Below the pieces are notes generated by a model, which ran no database searches, had not been told where the DNA came from, and saw only the letters and a program-made list of their open reading frames with translations. A stretch of DNA of 64,000 nt, taken from positions 248,001 to 312,000 of the forward strand of contig NZ_JAESVD010000006.1 in the NCBI RefSeq assembly GCF_016765635.1, given 5' to 3'. This document shows, one piece after another, positions 18,497-26,572 of the stretch (its first letter is position 1; every line of letters starts with the position of its first letter). Position numbers and translations under genes: made by a program. This stretch comes from Shewanella schlegeliana. Its GTDB lineage: Bacteria > Pseudomonadota > Gammaproteobacteria > Enterobacterales > Shewanellaceae.

Positions 18497-19525
18497 CTAA
18501 ACGATCTCTTCTACGGTTTTAACGCCTTGCCATTGAAAGTGATTGTTCGGCTTTTTAGAGACGATGCCTTCACTAAACATACGGCTAAAGATCTCATCCA
18601 CCTCCTCGGTGGTGATATTGAGATAATTACTGACAGCCCGTTTGCTGCAATTAACTCTATTGGCACCGAGCGCATCCAAGACCTGTTCATAGGTAGACTT
18701 TGGCTCGGCTTCCGGTAACTGTTTAGGTTCGAAGTGAGGTAAGAAATCAGAGTCCGTTGCATCAAGAGGTGAATAGCCTTCGAGTGTAATGGGATGAATT
18801 TGGCTGAATCTCTGTCTAAAGCGATTCTCTTCACCAATGAGTCCCACAAAAAAAGCGGCAAAAAAATCCAATAGGATAGATAGAAATACCACTAGGCCAA
18901 GCTGAGCAGTTTCGGCTTTGATGTTGAGTGACAACGCTAGGCTTTCAATCAAACCGACAATAGAACCTTGGCTAACAACGGGGATGTTATCGCGCTGCAG
19001 TGCAAGCTGTTGCTGTTGCTCTCTTAGCTTATTATTCTCTTTTTGAATGCGAGTCACACCCGTTGCGATACGTTCCATCTGAATGTACTTTTCGGCTGCA
19101 ATGTTATTGAGTGCAATCTGCTTATCGATCGCTTCAATCTGCATGTTAAATGCATTCACTTTATTCTGCTGAACCTGAACATGTTCCTGAGCTTTATTGG
19201 TCGCGCTATTGATACCACCGATCGAGCCACCAATAGAGATAGCAGCAAGCACAGCATAAAATCCTAACGCCGACAGCATTCCCATAATGTTTTTTCTAGC
19301 GTAGCGTTCGCCGACTTCATACCAAGCGAAGAACTTTCCAAGCTCAAAAATAACCGCTAAGCCGCCAAACAGCAGCTGCATAACTGGGTCGTCATCGATA
19401 GAGAGGAACAGCAGTAGCGAAAATATAATGGAAGCGAGGATCGATGCACCGGTGAAGCTGTATACACTCCACATGGCAAACCTGCCTTTTGGAAAACGAA
19501 TAGCGTGATTTTGATTGTAAAGCAT
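18497..19525 (-). CDS. Membrane protein with coiled coil and winged-helix-like tail
   Basis: 342 residues; I do not recognise a named family. In order: three hydrophobic segments (ASIIFSLLLFLSI, LLFGGLAVIFELGKFFAW and GMLSALGFYAVLAAISIGG); a helical stretch of about 80 residues rich in Gln, Glu and Lys (roughly 110-190), likely a coiled coil; another membrane segment (LGLVVFLSILLDFFAAFFVGL); then a cytoplasmic tail. The last 70 residues (STYEQVLDALGAN...CSKRAVSNYLNITTEEVDEIFSRM) look like a small helix-turn-helix or winged-helix domain. A membrane-anchored nucleic-acid or partner-binding protein is possible. It has a strong terminator and no operon partner. Confidence 0.7.
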   Translation of the reverse strand: MLYNQNHAIRFPKGRFAMWSVYSFTGASILASIIFSLLLFLSIDDDPVMQLLFGGLAVIFELGKFFAWYEVGERYARKNIMGMLSALGFYAVLAAISIGGSIGGINSATNKAQEHVQVQQNKVNAFNMQIEAIDKQIALNNIAAEKYIQMERIATGVTRIQKENNKLREQQQQLALQRDNIPVVSQGSIVGLIESLALSLNIKAETAQLGLVVFLSILLDFFAAFFVGLIGEENRFRQRFSQIHPITLEGYSPLDATDSDFLPHFEPKQLPEAEPKSTYEQVLDALGANRVNCSKRAVSNYLNITTEEVDEIFSRMFSEGIVSKKPNNHFQWQGVKTVEEIV

Positions 19526-20180
19526 AGTGGACTTCTAAATAAGAATAGGAAGATAACTCTGAGTATGTATAACTTGAGAAGATGAATATTTAGCTTACAC
19601 TAATTCAGCCTGATTCTCTTTAAATAACTTGAATATTAGGATCTTATGCGCAATATTCAGTCTGATATTAAATTTATGCTAATTACATGTTTGCATTTGG
19701 CATTTTTAATGGCTTTATAAAAGCAGTAATATTCACAGTGAGCCGACGATGACGGTATTACAACCTATATGAACTGCACCTGAGTACAACTTCGCTTATT
19801 GAGTTTCTTAGAAGAGCGTTAATATAGAGACAGCTTTATAAATAAAACAATATAAATTCAGCTCTCCACACTCAAGCATTAAGAATACCTGTTTACATCC
19901 GGTCGATAGCTCTATCTTTCTGACCACTCAACGAAAAGTCAGTCTGTTAAAATTCATTTAGATCTAAACTTCCCCTCTAATAGCCGCTTTTAGCTTTGTT
20001 GAAATATCATTGCAGGTTCAAATGTGATGTTGTGCAACATATTCCCCCCTTTTTGCTCTCTATAATCCTGTCTATTCAGAGCGAGGTGCTTTCCCCCTGC
20101 AACTTACTTCGCCCTGCTTAAAATAAAAATAACCCGAAAGTGATGAGTTAAACTTCACAATGAAATTGGAGAATAGATGT
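19526..20180. other. Long intergenic region before the rhodanese gene
   Basis: 655 bp separating divergent genes. A possible 24-codon ORF at 19646-19720 (ATG after TTAGGATCTT; MRNIQSDIKFMLITCLHLAF, then LMAL) would encode a short hydrophobic peptide, but support is weak. No terminator or known RNA was recognised. Confidence 0.35.
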
Positions 20181-20645
20181 ATGAACAAAGTGGTAAACAT
20201 GACGTTATTATGCGCGCTATTAGGACTTAGCTCTCAGGCTATCGCTTATGATGCAAAGTTAGCGCAAGGCTTTAACGAACAATTTAGCCACGCAAAAGGT
20301 AAAACCGTGGGTAAGGATATCGGACTTATCAGTGCCGAAGGTTTTGTAAAACAACTACAGAGTAATGCTAACGTTACTGCCATTGATATCCGTACTCCAG
20401 AAGAGCGTCAAGTCTTTGGTCTTGCGATGAAAGATCAGCTTAACATCAGCTTAGATGAACTGTTTACGGCCGAAAACCTGGATAAAATCCCTACAGATAA
20501 ACCAGTGGTTATTGTCTGCAAATCTGGTGCCCGCGCCATGGCGGCCGGAACGGCGCTGCGTCAACTAGGCTTTGATAATGTCAAAGTATTAAAAGGCGGT
20601 TATAGTAAGCTATCTGGCTATGTAGGCCCAAATATCGCTAACTAA
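20181..20645 (+). CDS. Periplasmic rhodanese-domain protein
   Basis: 154-residue single-domain rhodanese with a Sec signal peptide (NKVVNMTLLCALLGLSSQAIA, likely cut before YDAK). The rhodanese part shows AIDIRTPEERQVFGL and the active loop VCKSGARAMAAG, whose Cys would carry the persulfide. This matches PspE-type periplasmic sulfurtransferases. ATG at 20181 is preferred because GGAG lies about 9 bases before it; an in-frame ATG at 20160 would add seven residues before the signal peptide. It is monocistronic; the physiological sulfur acceptor is unknown. Confidence 0.85.
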   Translation: MNKVVNMTLLCALLGLSSQAIAYDAKLAQGFNEQFSHAKGKTVGKDIGLISAEGFVKQLQSNANVTAIDIRTPEERQVFGLAMKDQLNISLDELFTAENLDKIPTDKPVVIVCKSGARAMAAGTALRQLGFDNVKVLKGGYSKLSGYVGPNIAN

Positions 20646-21003
20646 GTATTTGCGATAAAATGTTGTTTTGGGCAAGGTGACATATAGAGTCGCCTTGTCT
20701 AATTGCTCCAGTCTCCTCCTAACGCCCTACCCTTTAATCACGTTTTTTGTAGAAATTCATCTTCATTATCTTCTGTGTTTTAGGAATACCATTTTACGAG
20801 TGAACTCTATCACTCTGCAGGCTAATCGTTAATCACTGCATCTAGCTATAGCGATGGATCAATATCATAAATTAGTAAAATAGGCTTATCCCTCCTAGAT
20901 CTCAACGGTGGCACACCTTACAATTCCCTGCTTTGACTAAACTGCGCCATAATCTAGCAGTCCCCAAGAGTTCTTTTACGAATTCACCATCAATAGGAAT
21001 ACC
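20646..21003. other. Intergenic region with a possible weak terminator
   Basis: GGCAAGGTGAC and GTCGCCTTGTC (20670-20699) can pair with two G-U wobbles and may end the rhodanese transcript, though no T-run follows. The rest is presumably the promoter of the U32 gene; no other feature seen. Confidence 0.4.
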
Positions 21004-23334
21004 ATGAGAAAACTTGAACTGCTCGCGCCAGGTGGTGACATTGAGTCAATCAAAGCGGCCATTGTCGCTGGGGCGGATGCGGTCTACTGCGGCCTAAACA
21101 GTTTTAATGCCAGGACTCGCGCTGAGAATTTAAGTTTTGAAGATCTAATGGGGCTACTTAGAGTTGCTCACCAGCACGACTGCCAACTGTTTTTGACCCT
21201 GAATATCATAGTGTTAGAGCAGGAACTGCCTGCGCTACTTAAGCTATTGAATCAGTTGGTTAATACCTCTATAGATGGGGTTATTGTTCAAGATCTTGGT
21301 TTGTTTTATCTGTTAAAGCAGCACTACCCGACACTGGATATTCATGCGTCAACGCAAGTGACGACCCATAACACTGGCCAACTCGAATTCTTGTCAAAGC
21401 TTGGCGCTTCCAGAGCCAATCTGTCTAGAGAGCTGAACCTGTCAGAAATTAAGCTGATGTCAGACAAAGCCCACAGCCTTGATATGCTCACCGAAGTCTT
21501 TGTTCACGGTTCTAATTGTATCGGGTTTTCAGGCCTCTGTTATTTCAGTTCGGCTCATGGTGGCAATTCTGGTAACCGTGGCCGGTGTAGTCAGCCTTGT
21601 CGTGATCAATATCAGACTACAGAGGTTGGCGCACAGTACCCACTTAACCTTAAAGATAACTCCGCTTACTCTGACTTAGATGCACTCTACGATGCTGGTG
21701 CAGACTCATTCAAGGTCGAGGGGCGAATTAAAAAGTCCCATTATGTCTATCGCGTCATTGATACTTGGCGCCAGCAAATTACTCGTCTAGAGCAAAAACA
21801 AACGATGAGTCATGATAAAACCCCGTTATACACAGTATTTAATCGCGACTTTTCAAATGGCTACTTACATGGTGCCGTCGGTAAAAATATGTATATCGAC
21901 AACCCCCGTGATAATGCCGTACAGCATTTTACCCAGATAGAGAGTTTAAAACCGACTTCTGGCAAAAACACACAAGCCTCACCCAACGTTAAGAAAGCAC
22001 TCTATGATGAAAAAACAGAGATCATCGAAACCGTTACAGGCAAAATTGCCAAACTGTCACTAGATAAGCCTATCGTGCGTTTACGTTTTGCCGGTCAAGA
22101 GGATCAGTCCTTACGTATTGAGGTTGAACTCGAGCCAGCCGTTAAGCACCATGTTCTAGACTCTAATATAAGGTTTTCGGTGCATTCAGACTCTTTACTG
22201 CTTCCCTCTGATAAGTATGGCTTGCAGCAAGATGAGCTATCAAAGCGATTTGCCAGTATTGGTAATATAGAGTTTAGTTTAGCGCCGATTAACTATGATG
22301 ATCTTGGGGAAAGCCTGTTTGTCCCCTTTAAAGAGATCACCGAGATGAAACGCCAAATCGTCTGTTGGTTAAACAACGGCCGAGAGCACCTTGAGCCTAT
22401 CGAGCTTAAACAGGTACGCCAACAGTTGCTATCACTGTCTTCAAAGTCCCAAAACCTGCTGGTACCGCCAAAACAAACTGGTTTATCTGTGCTTATTGCT
22501 AACCGACGTGATTTGGTACTTTATCGTCAGATTAAACAGCAATTAGCCGATAAAGAGATCAATGTTTATTATCAGGTACCAGACGCAATAGAAGCTGAAC
22601 AGGAAAAGCTTAGCCTTTTGTTTACCCAAGAGCCGGGGTTGATCCCGTGGTTTGGTGCAGTGGTAATGGAGCCAGACTTTATAGCTGCTAAGCAATTACT
22701 CGCTGAGATTAAGCCCAGTTGCATAGTTACAAACAACTCTGGTGTTGGCATGGCTGCATCCAAGCTTGGCATAGACTGGGTCGCCGGTCCCCACCTCAAT
22801 ACAAGTAACTCCCTCAGCCTGCACAGTTTGCAGCAACAAGGGTGTGTTGGTGCTTTTGTGTCTAACGAATTAGACAAAAAACAGATTAAGGCAATCAAGG
22901 CACCCGTTAACTTTACCCTTCATTACAGTATCTTCCACCCTGTCATGCTGATGAGCAGCCGTCAGTGTTTGTTCCTGCAATCAAGTGGTTGTGATAAAGC
23001 GGTAATGGATAAAGAATGCCTAACAGTTTGTAAAAAGAGTAGTACCTTGACCAATGTGAAAGGCATCGATTTTGTTATCGACAAGAAACGCCGCGAGCAT
23101 AATGTTTTATACGGTAGTCAACACTTCTTTAATCCGCAAATAGTAACGGAATTATCAGGATACTTTGATTACGTGATGCTGGATCTACGCGCGATTGCTA
23201 CAAACAGTCAGTTACAACAGAGTCAGTTCGATACAGTCATTGAGATTAACAAGCTGTTGTCAAACCAATCTACGCCAGAATTGACACATTTAATTAGTCA
23301 TACCACCAACGTCCAATACCTAAAAGGTCTGTAA
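21004..23334 (+). CDS. U32 peptidase-family protein (RlhA-like)
   Basis: 776-residue member of the U32 family. Its close relative RlhA (653 residues in E. coli) introduces 5-hydroxycytidine in 23S rRNA; other members act in ubiquinone or tRNA hydroxylation. The TIM-barrel-like N-terminus reads ELLAPGGDIESIKAAIVAGADAVY. The family signature follows near residue 170: HGSNCIGFSGLC and GNRGRCSQPCRDQ, with four Cys. The C-terminal part has a second set (SRQCLF, SGCDKA, KECLTVC). An Fe-S cluster is plausible. Being 120 residues longer than RlhA, it is not certainly the same enzyme. It stands alone. Confidence 0.82.
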   Translation: MRKLELLAPGGDIESIKAAIVAGADAVYCGLNSFNARTRAENLSFEDLMGLLRVAHQHDCQLFLTLNIIVLEQELPALLKLLNQLVNTSIDGVIVQDLGLFYLLKQHYPTLDIHASTQVTTHNTGQLEFLSKLGASRANLSRELNLSEIKLMSDKAHSLDMLTEVFVHGSNCIGFSGLCYFSSAHGGNSGNRGRCSQPCRDQYQTTEVGAQYPLNLKDNSAYSDLDALYDAGADSFKVEGRIKKSHYVYRVIDTWRQQITRLEQKQTMSHDKTPLYTVFNRDFSNGYLHGAVGKNMYIDNPRDNAVQHFTQIESLKPTSGKNTQASPNVKKALYDEKTEIIETVTGKIAKLSLDKPIVRLRFAGQEDQSLRIEVELEPAVKHHVLDSNIRFSVHSDSLLLPSDKYGLQQDELSKRFASIGNIEFSLAPINYDDLGESLFVPFKEITEMKRQIVCWLNNGREHLEPIELKQVRQQLLSLSSKSQNLLVPPKQTGLSVLIANRRDLVLYRQIKQQLADKEINVYYQVPDAIEAEQEKLSLLFTQEPGLIPWFGAVVMEPDFIAAKQLLAEIKPSCIVTNNSGVGMAASKLGIDWVAGPHLNTSNSLSLHSLQQQGCVGAFVSNELDKKQIKAIKAPVNFTLHYSIFHPVMLMSSRQCLFLQSSGCDKAVMDKECLTVCKKSSTLTNVKGIDFVIDKKRREHNVLYGSQHFFNPQIVTELSGYFDYVMLDLRAIATNSQLQQSQFDTVIEINKLLSNQSTPELTHLISHTTNVQYLKGL

Positions 23335-23364
23335 GACCTCACTCGTTCTAGTCGTTAATTCAGA

Positions 23365-23400
23365 CCATTAACTCTTACTGTTTAAGTTAAGAGTTAATGG
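23365..23400. terminator. Hairpin after the U32 gene
   Basis: CCATTAACTCTTA and TAAGAGTTAATGG form a perfect 13-bp stem with a 10-nt loop, 30 bp after the stop. No T-run follows, so termination here may need other factors. It could also act in the leader of the next gene, 188 bp on. Confidence 0.45.
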
Positions 23401-23588
23401 ATTAGCATTCATGGGGTTAACATTAATTAATTTAAGACAATCTGATACTTCCAGTGATCTTGACATAGTGCAAAGACATTGGAAGTTACAGTAATATTTA
23501 ATGCTGCGCGACTTGTCAAATCCACTATTTTGGACCATAACAGATAGCATATTATCCTGCTTCCTCATCTAACGAGAGCCTGACTGTT

Positions 23589-26228
23589 ATGACATTAACA
23601 AGACGTGACTTCATTAAATCTGCATTCGCAAGCACAATTGCAGCACAAGGACTTACCCTATTTCCTGCCGGGAAAGTATTTGCAGATGACACTCAAACTA
23701 TTCCCCATGCCAGCCATTATGGTCCCTTCAATGCCGTCGTCAAAGATGGCGTTTTGATCGGAGTACAGCCATTGAAGGATATTGATCCCTTGCCGACAAA
23801 GATGTTGTTAGAAGGGATCCTTAGCCGCACATACAGTGACACAAGGGTAAAATACCCTATGGTGCGTAAATCTTACTTTGAAAACCCTCTAGGCGATCAT
23901 AAACCACACCTAAGAGGTAAAGAGCCTTTTGTGCGCGTCGATTGGAATACGGCTATTGCGATGGTCAGTACAGCGATTGCAAATACCATAGCAAAGCATG
24001 GAAACCAGGCGATCTTTAGCTCATCCTATGGTGGTTGGTCCCACGCAGGATTAATGCGGCCTCAGACATTGCAGGGGCGATTTTTCAATTTAATTGGTGG
24101 ACAAAGCGCTTGTAGCGGGGATTACAGCGCTGGTGCATCTGAAGTGATATTGCCGCATGTAATTGGCGATATGGAGGTCTATTCTCCTCAAACTGCATGG
24201 CAAGTAATTGAAGACAATACAGAGCTGATGTTATTGGTGGGATGTGATCCATATAAAACCAATAGAATTGAATTTAGGGTGGCAGATCATGCTATGCATA
24301 AGCACTGGCAAGGTTTTGCAAAGAAAGGGATTAAGTTTATTTCTATCAACCCCCAACAAACCCAAACAGATAAAGCCATGGCTAGCGAGATGATAAATAT
24401 TCGCCCCAACACCGATGTCGCACTGTTTACTGCGATGTCCTACCATATTTACCAATCTGATTTGTATGATAAAGCATATATAGAGAAATATACGGTTGGC
24501 TTTAAGCAATACCTTGATTACTTAAAAGGCACGGATGACAACATTGCTAAAACCCCTGAATGGGCTGAGAGCATTACAGGTGTGAGTGCTAAGCAAATTC
24601 GTAAATTAGCAGAAGAGGTAATAAAGAAACGCACACAGATCTGCGCTGGATGGTCACTGCAGCGAGCGCAACATGGTGAGATGATCCACTGGGCTATTAT
24701 CAACTTTGCTGCGATGGCGGGCAAAATAGGTAAACCGGGGGAAGGTGCTGGTTTTAGTTGGCATTACGGTAATGGCGGTATGCCTGTATCGGGTAAAAAG
24801 ATGCCTGTAGGTTTATCTCAAGGCCGTAACCCAATAACCGCCCGTTGCCCTGTTGTATTGATTTCTGAAATGCTAAATAACCCTGGCAGTAACTACACAC
24901 GTAATGGCCAAAACCTTAAATTCCCAAGTGCTAAGCTAATTTATAATGCGGGTAATAATTTATTGTCCCACCAGCAAAACACCAACGAATTAATCCAAGC
25001 CCTAAATAACAATGTTGAAACCATCATTAATCAAGATCCTTGGTGGTGTGCCTCTTCCGTTTATGCCGATATTGTACTGCCGAGCACAACGACGCTTGAG
25101 CGCAATGATATAAGTTCTGGTGGCACCTATTCTAACAACAAGATTTACGCAATGAAGCAGGTGCTCAAGCCTGTAGGTGAAAGTTGGAATGATTATGAGA
25201 TTTTCTCCGCGCTGGCAAAAATATTCAATGTTCAACAGCAGTTTACCCAAGGTAAAACATTCATGCAGCATCTTAAAGATGCGTATGCGGCGTCTGATGC
25301 TAGCGAAAGTTTTGATAGTTTCTGGCAAAAGGGTGTCACCCACCTCAGTACGCCAAAAGTGGCAGATAACTGGGTAAGACACAGCGACTTTTACCACGAT
25401 CCGATAAAACATCCATTGCACACCCCTTCAGGTAAAATTGAGCTCTATTGTGAGCAGATAAAGTCATACAACTTGCCAGACTGCCCACCTATGCCTGAAT
25501 GGATCCCGCCAGCTGAATGGCTAGGCAATGCAAAACCTGAGCAAGTCCATGTTTTGAGTCCTCACCCATGGATGCGACTGCATTCTCAGATGGCCAATGC
25601 AGACGTTAACAGTTATGAGTCTGTGGATGGCCGTCAATTTGCGTTAATTAATAAAGATGATGCTGCAAAACGCGGCATTAAAGATGGGGATTTGATTGAA
25701 GTATACAATGAACGCGGTGCGTTATTAGCAGGAGCTAAGATCGCTGATAATGTGATGCCAGGTGTCATTTATATCCATGAGGGAGCTTGGCTTCAATTAG
25801 ACAGCAAGGGCCGCTGCAATTCTGGCTCCATTAACATGTTAACCTCAGCAAGACCATCAAGCGGATTAAGCCAAGGCACGAGTGCTAATACTTGTTTGGC
25901 AGCCTTTAAAAAGTGTTTAGACCCAGAATCACCGAATAAAGCTTATCAGCCACCAAAAATTGAAACGGAAAAAAGTCCTTTTGATATAAAAAGCCTAGGC
26001 CTTGCTGCGAGCCTAAAATCGATAAAGTCAGTTAAACAGCAAACCCAGAGTAAAGGTGAAAAGATATTCTATCATGCGTGCACCATGTGTCATGCCGCAC
26101 CCAATCCAGCCGATCATAGTTACGAGCAGTGGCAAGGTATTACTCGTAGTATGTTCCCAAGAGCGGGATTAAATCCAGATGAACAGGCTGAGGTGCTAAA
26201 ATTTTTGAAGCAGCATGCTAAGCAATAA
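23589..26228 (+). CDS. TMAO/biotin-sulfoxide reductase-type molybdoenzyme fused to cytochrome c
   Basis: 879-residue periplasmic molybdopterin oxidoreductase of the TorA/BisC branch of the DMSO reductase family. The Tat signal is TRRDFIKSAFAST. There is no N-terminal Fe-S cluster motif, as in TorA. GGQSACSGDYSAGASEVI contains the Ser that would ligate molybdenum (near residue 180). Molybdopterin-binding blocks continue to about residue 780. The last 60 residues add a haem-c domain: CTMCH near 830 and a likely distal Met in RSMFPRAGL. The fused haem could replace a separate TorC-type donor, and no torC is nearby. The substrate (TMAO, DMSO or another N-/S-oxide) cannot be told. Confidence 0.87.
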   Translation: MTLTRRDFIKSAFASTIAAQGLTLFPAGKVFADDTQTIPHASHYGPFNAVVKDGVLIGVQPLKDIDPLPTKMLLEGILSRTYSDTRVKYPMVRKSYFENPLGDHKPHLRGKEPFVRVDWNTAIAMVSTAIANTIAKHGNQAIFSSSYGGWSHAGLMRPQTLQGRFFNLIGGQSACSGDYSAGASEVILPHVIGDMEVYSPQTAWQVIEDNTELMLLVGCDPYKTNRIEFRVADHAMHKHWQGFAKKGIKFISINPQQTQTDKAMASEMINIRPNTDVALFTAMSYHIYQSDLYDKAYIEKYTVGFKQYLDYLKGTDDNIAKTPEWAESITGVSAKQIRKLAEEVIKKRTQICAGWSLQRAQHGEMIHWAIINFAAMAGKIGKPGEGAGFSWHYGNGGMPVSGKKMPVGLSQGRNPITARCPVVLISEMLNNPGSNYTRNGQNLKFPSAKLIYNAGNNLLSHQQNTNELIQALNNNVETIINQDPWWCASSVYADIVLPSTTTLERNDISSGGTYSNNKIYAMKQVLKPVGESWNDYEIFSALAKIFNVQQQFTQGKTFMQHLKDAYAASDASESFDSFWQKGVTHLSTPKVADNWVRHSDFYHDPIKHPLHTPSGKIELYCEQIKSYNLPDCPPMPEWIPPAEWLGNAKPEQVHVLSPHPWMRLHSQMANADVNSYESVDGRQFALINKDDAAKRGIKDGDLIEVYNERGALLAGAKIADNVMPGVIYIHEGAWLQLDSKGRCNSGSINMLTSARPSSGLSQGTSANTCLAAFKKCLDPESPNKAYQPPKIETEKSPFDIKSLGLAASLKSIKSVKQQTQSKGEKIFYHACTMCHAAPNPADHSYEQWQGITRSMFPRAGLNPDEQAEVLKFLKQHAKQ

Positions 26229-26306
26229 ATACCTTTTCTGCGTCAACTCTTTGGTTCGCGGTTTTAGCCATCAAAAAAAATAATAGCAATGAGAAAATAG
26301 TGCTGT

Positions 26307-26337
26307 AAGCCCTCAATTGATATGAGGGCTTTTATTT
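26307..26337 (+). terminator. Intrinsic terminator of the molybdoenzyme gene
   Basis: AAGCCCTCA-N7-TGAGGGCTT followed by a T-rich stretch, about 80 bp after the stop. Confidence 0.85.
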
Positions 26338-26572
26338 TTACTCAGATTAACTTTCAGTACGACTCAATATGAATAACGACAAAAGTCTTTGAAATTGTCA
26401 CCTTTTTAAGAAAATGCTGCCGAAAAACGCAATTACAAAATACGAATTGATTATTAATTAGACAGTCGTAGCTATTTATTGGTCAATAATCACCCTAACA
26501 GTAAATAATTGCAGATATATGTTATCTAACTGTATAGAGTGGAATTATGTACCGTCATAAAGAGGACGCATT

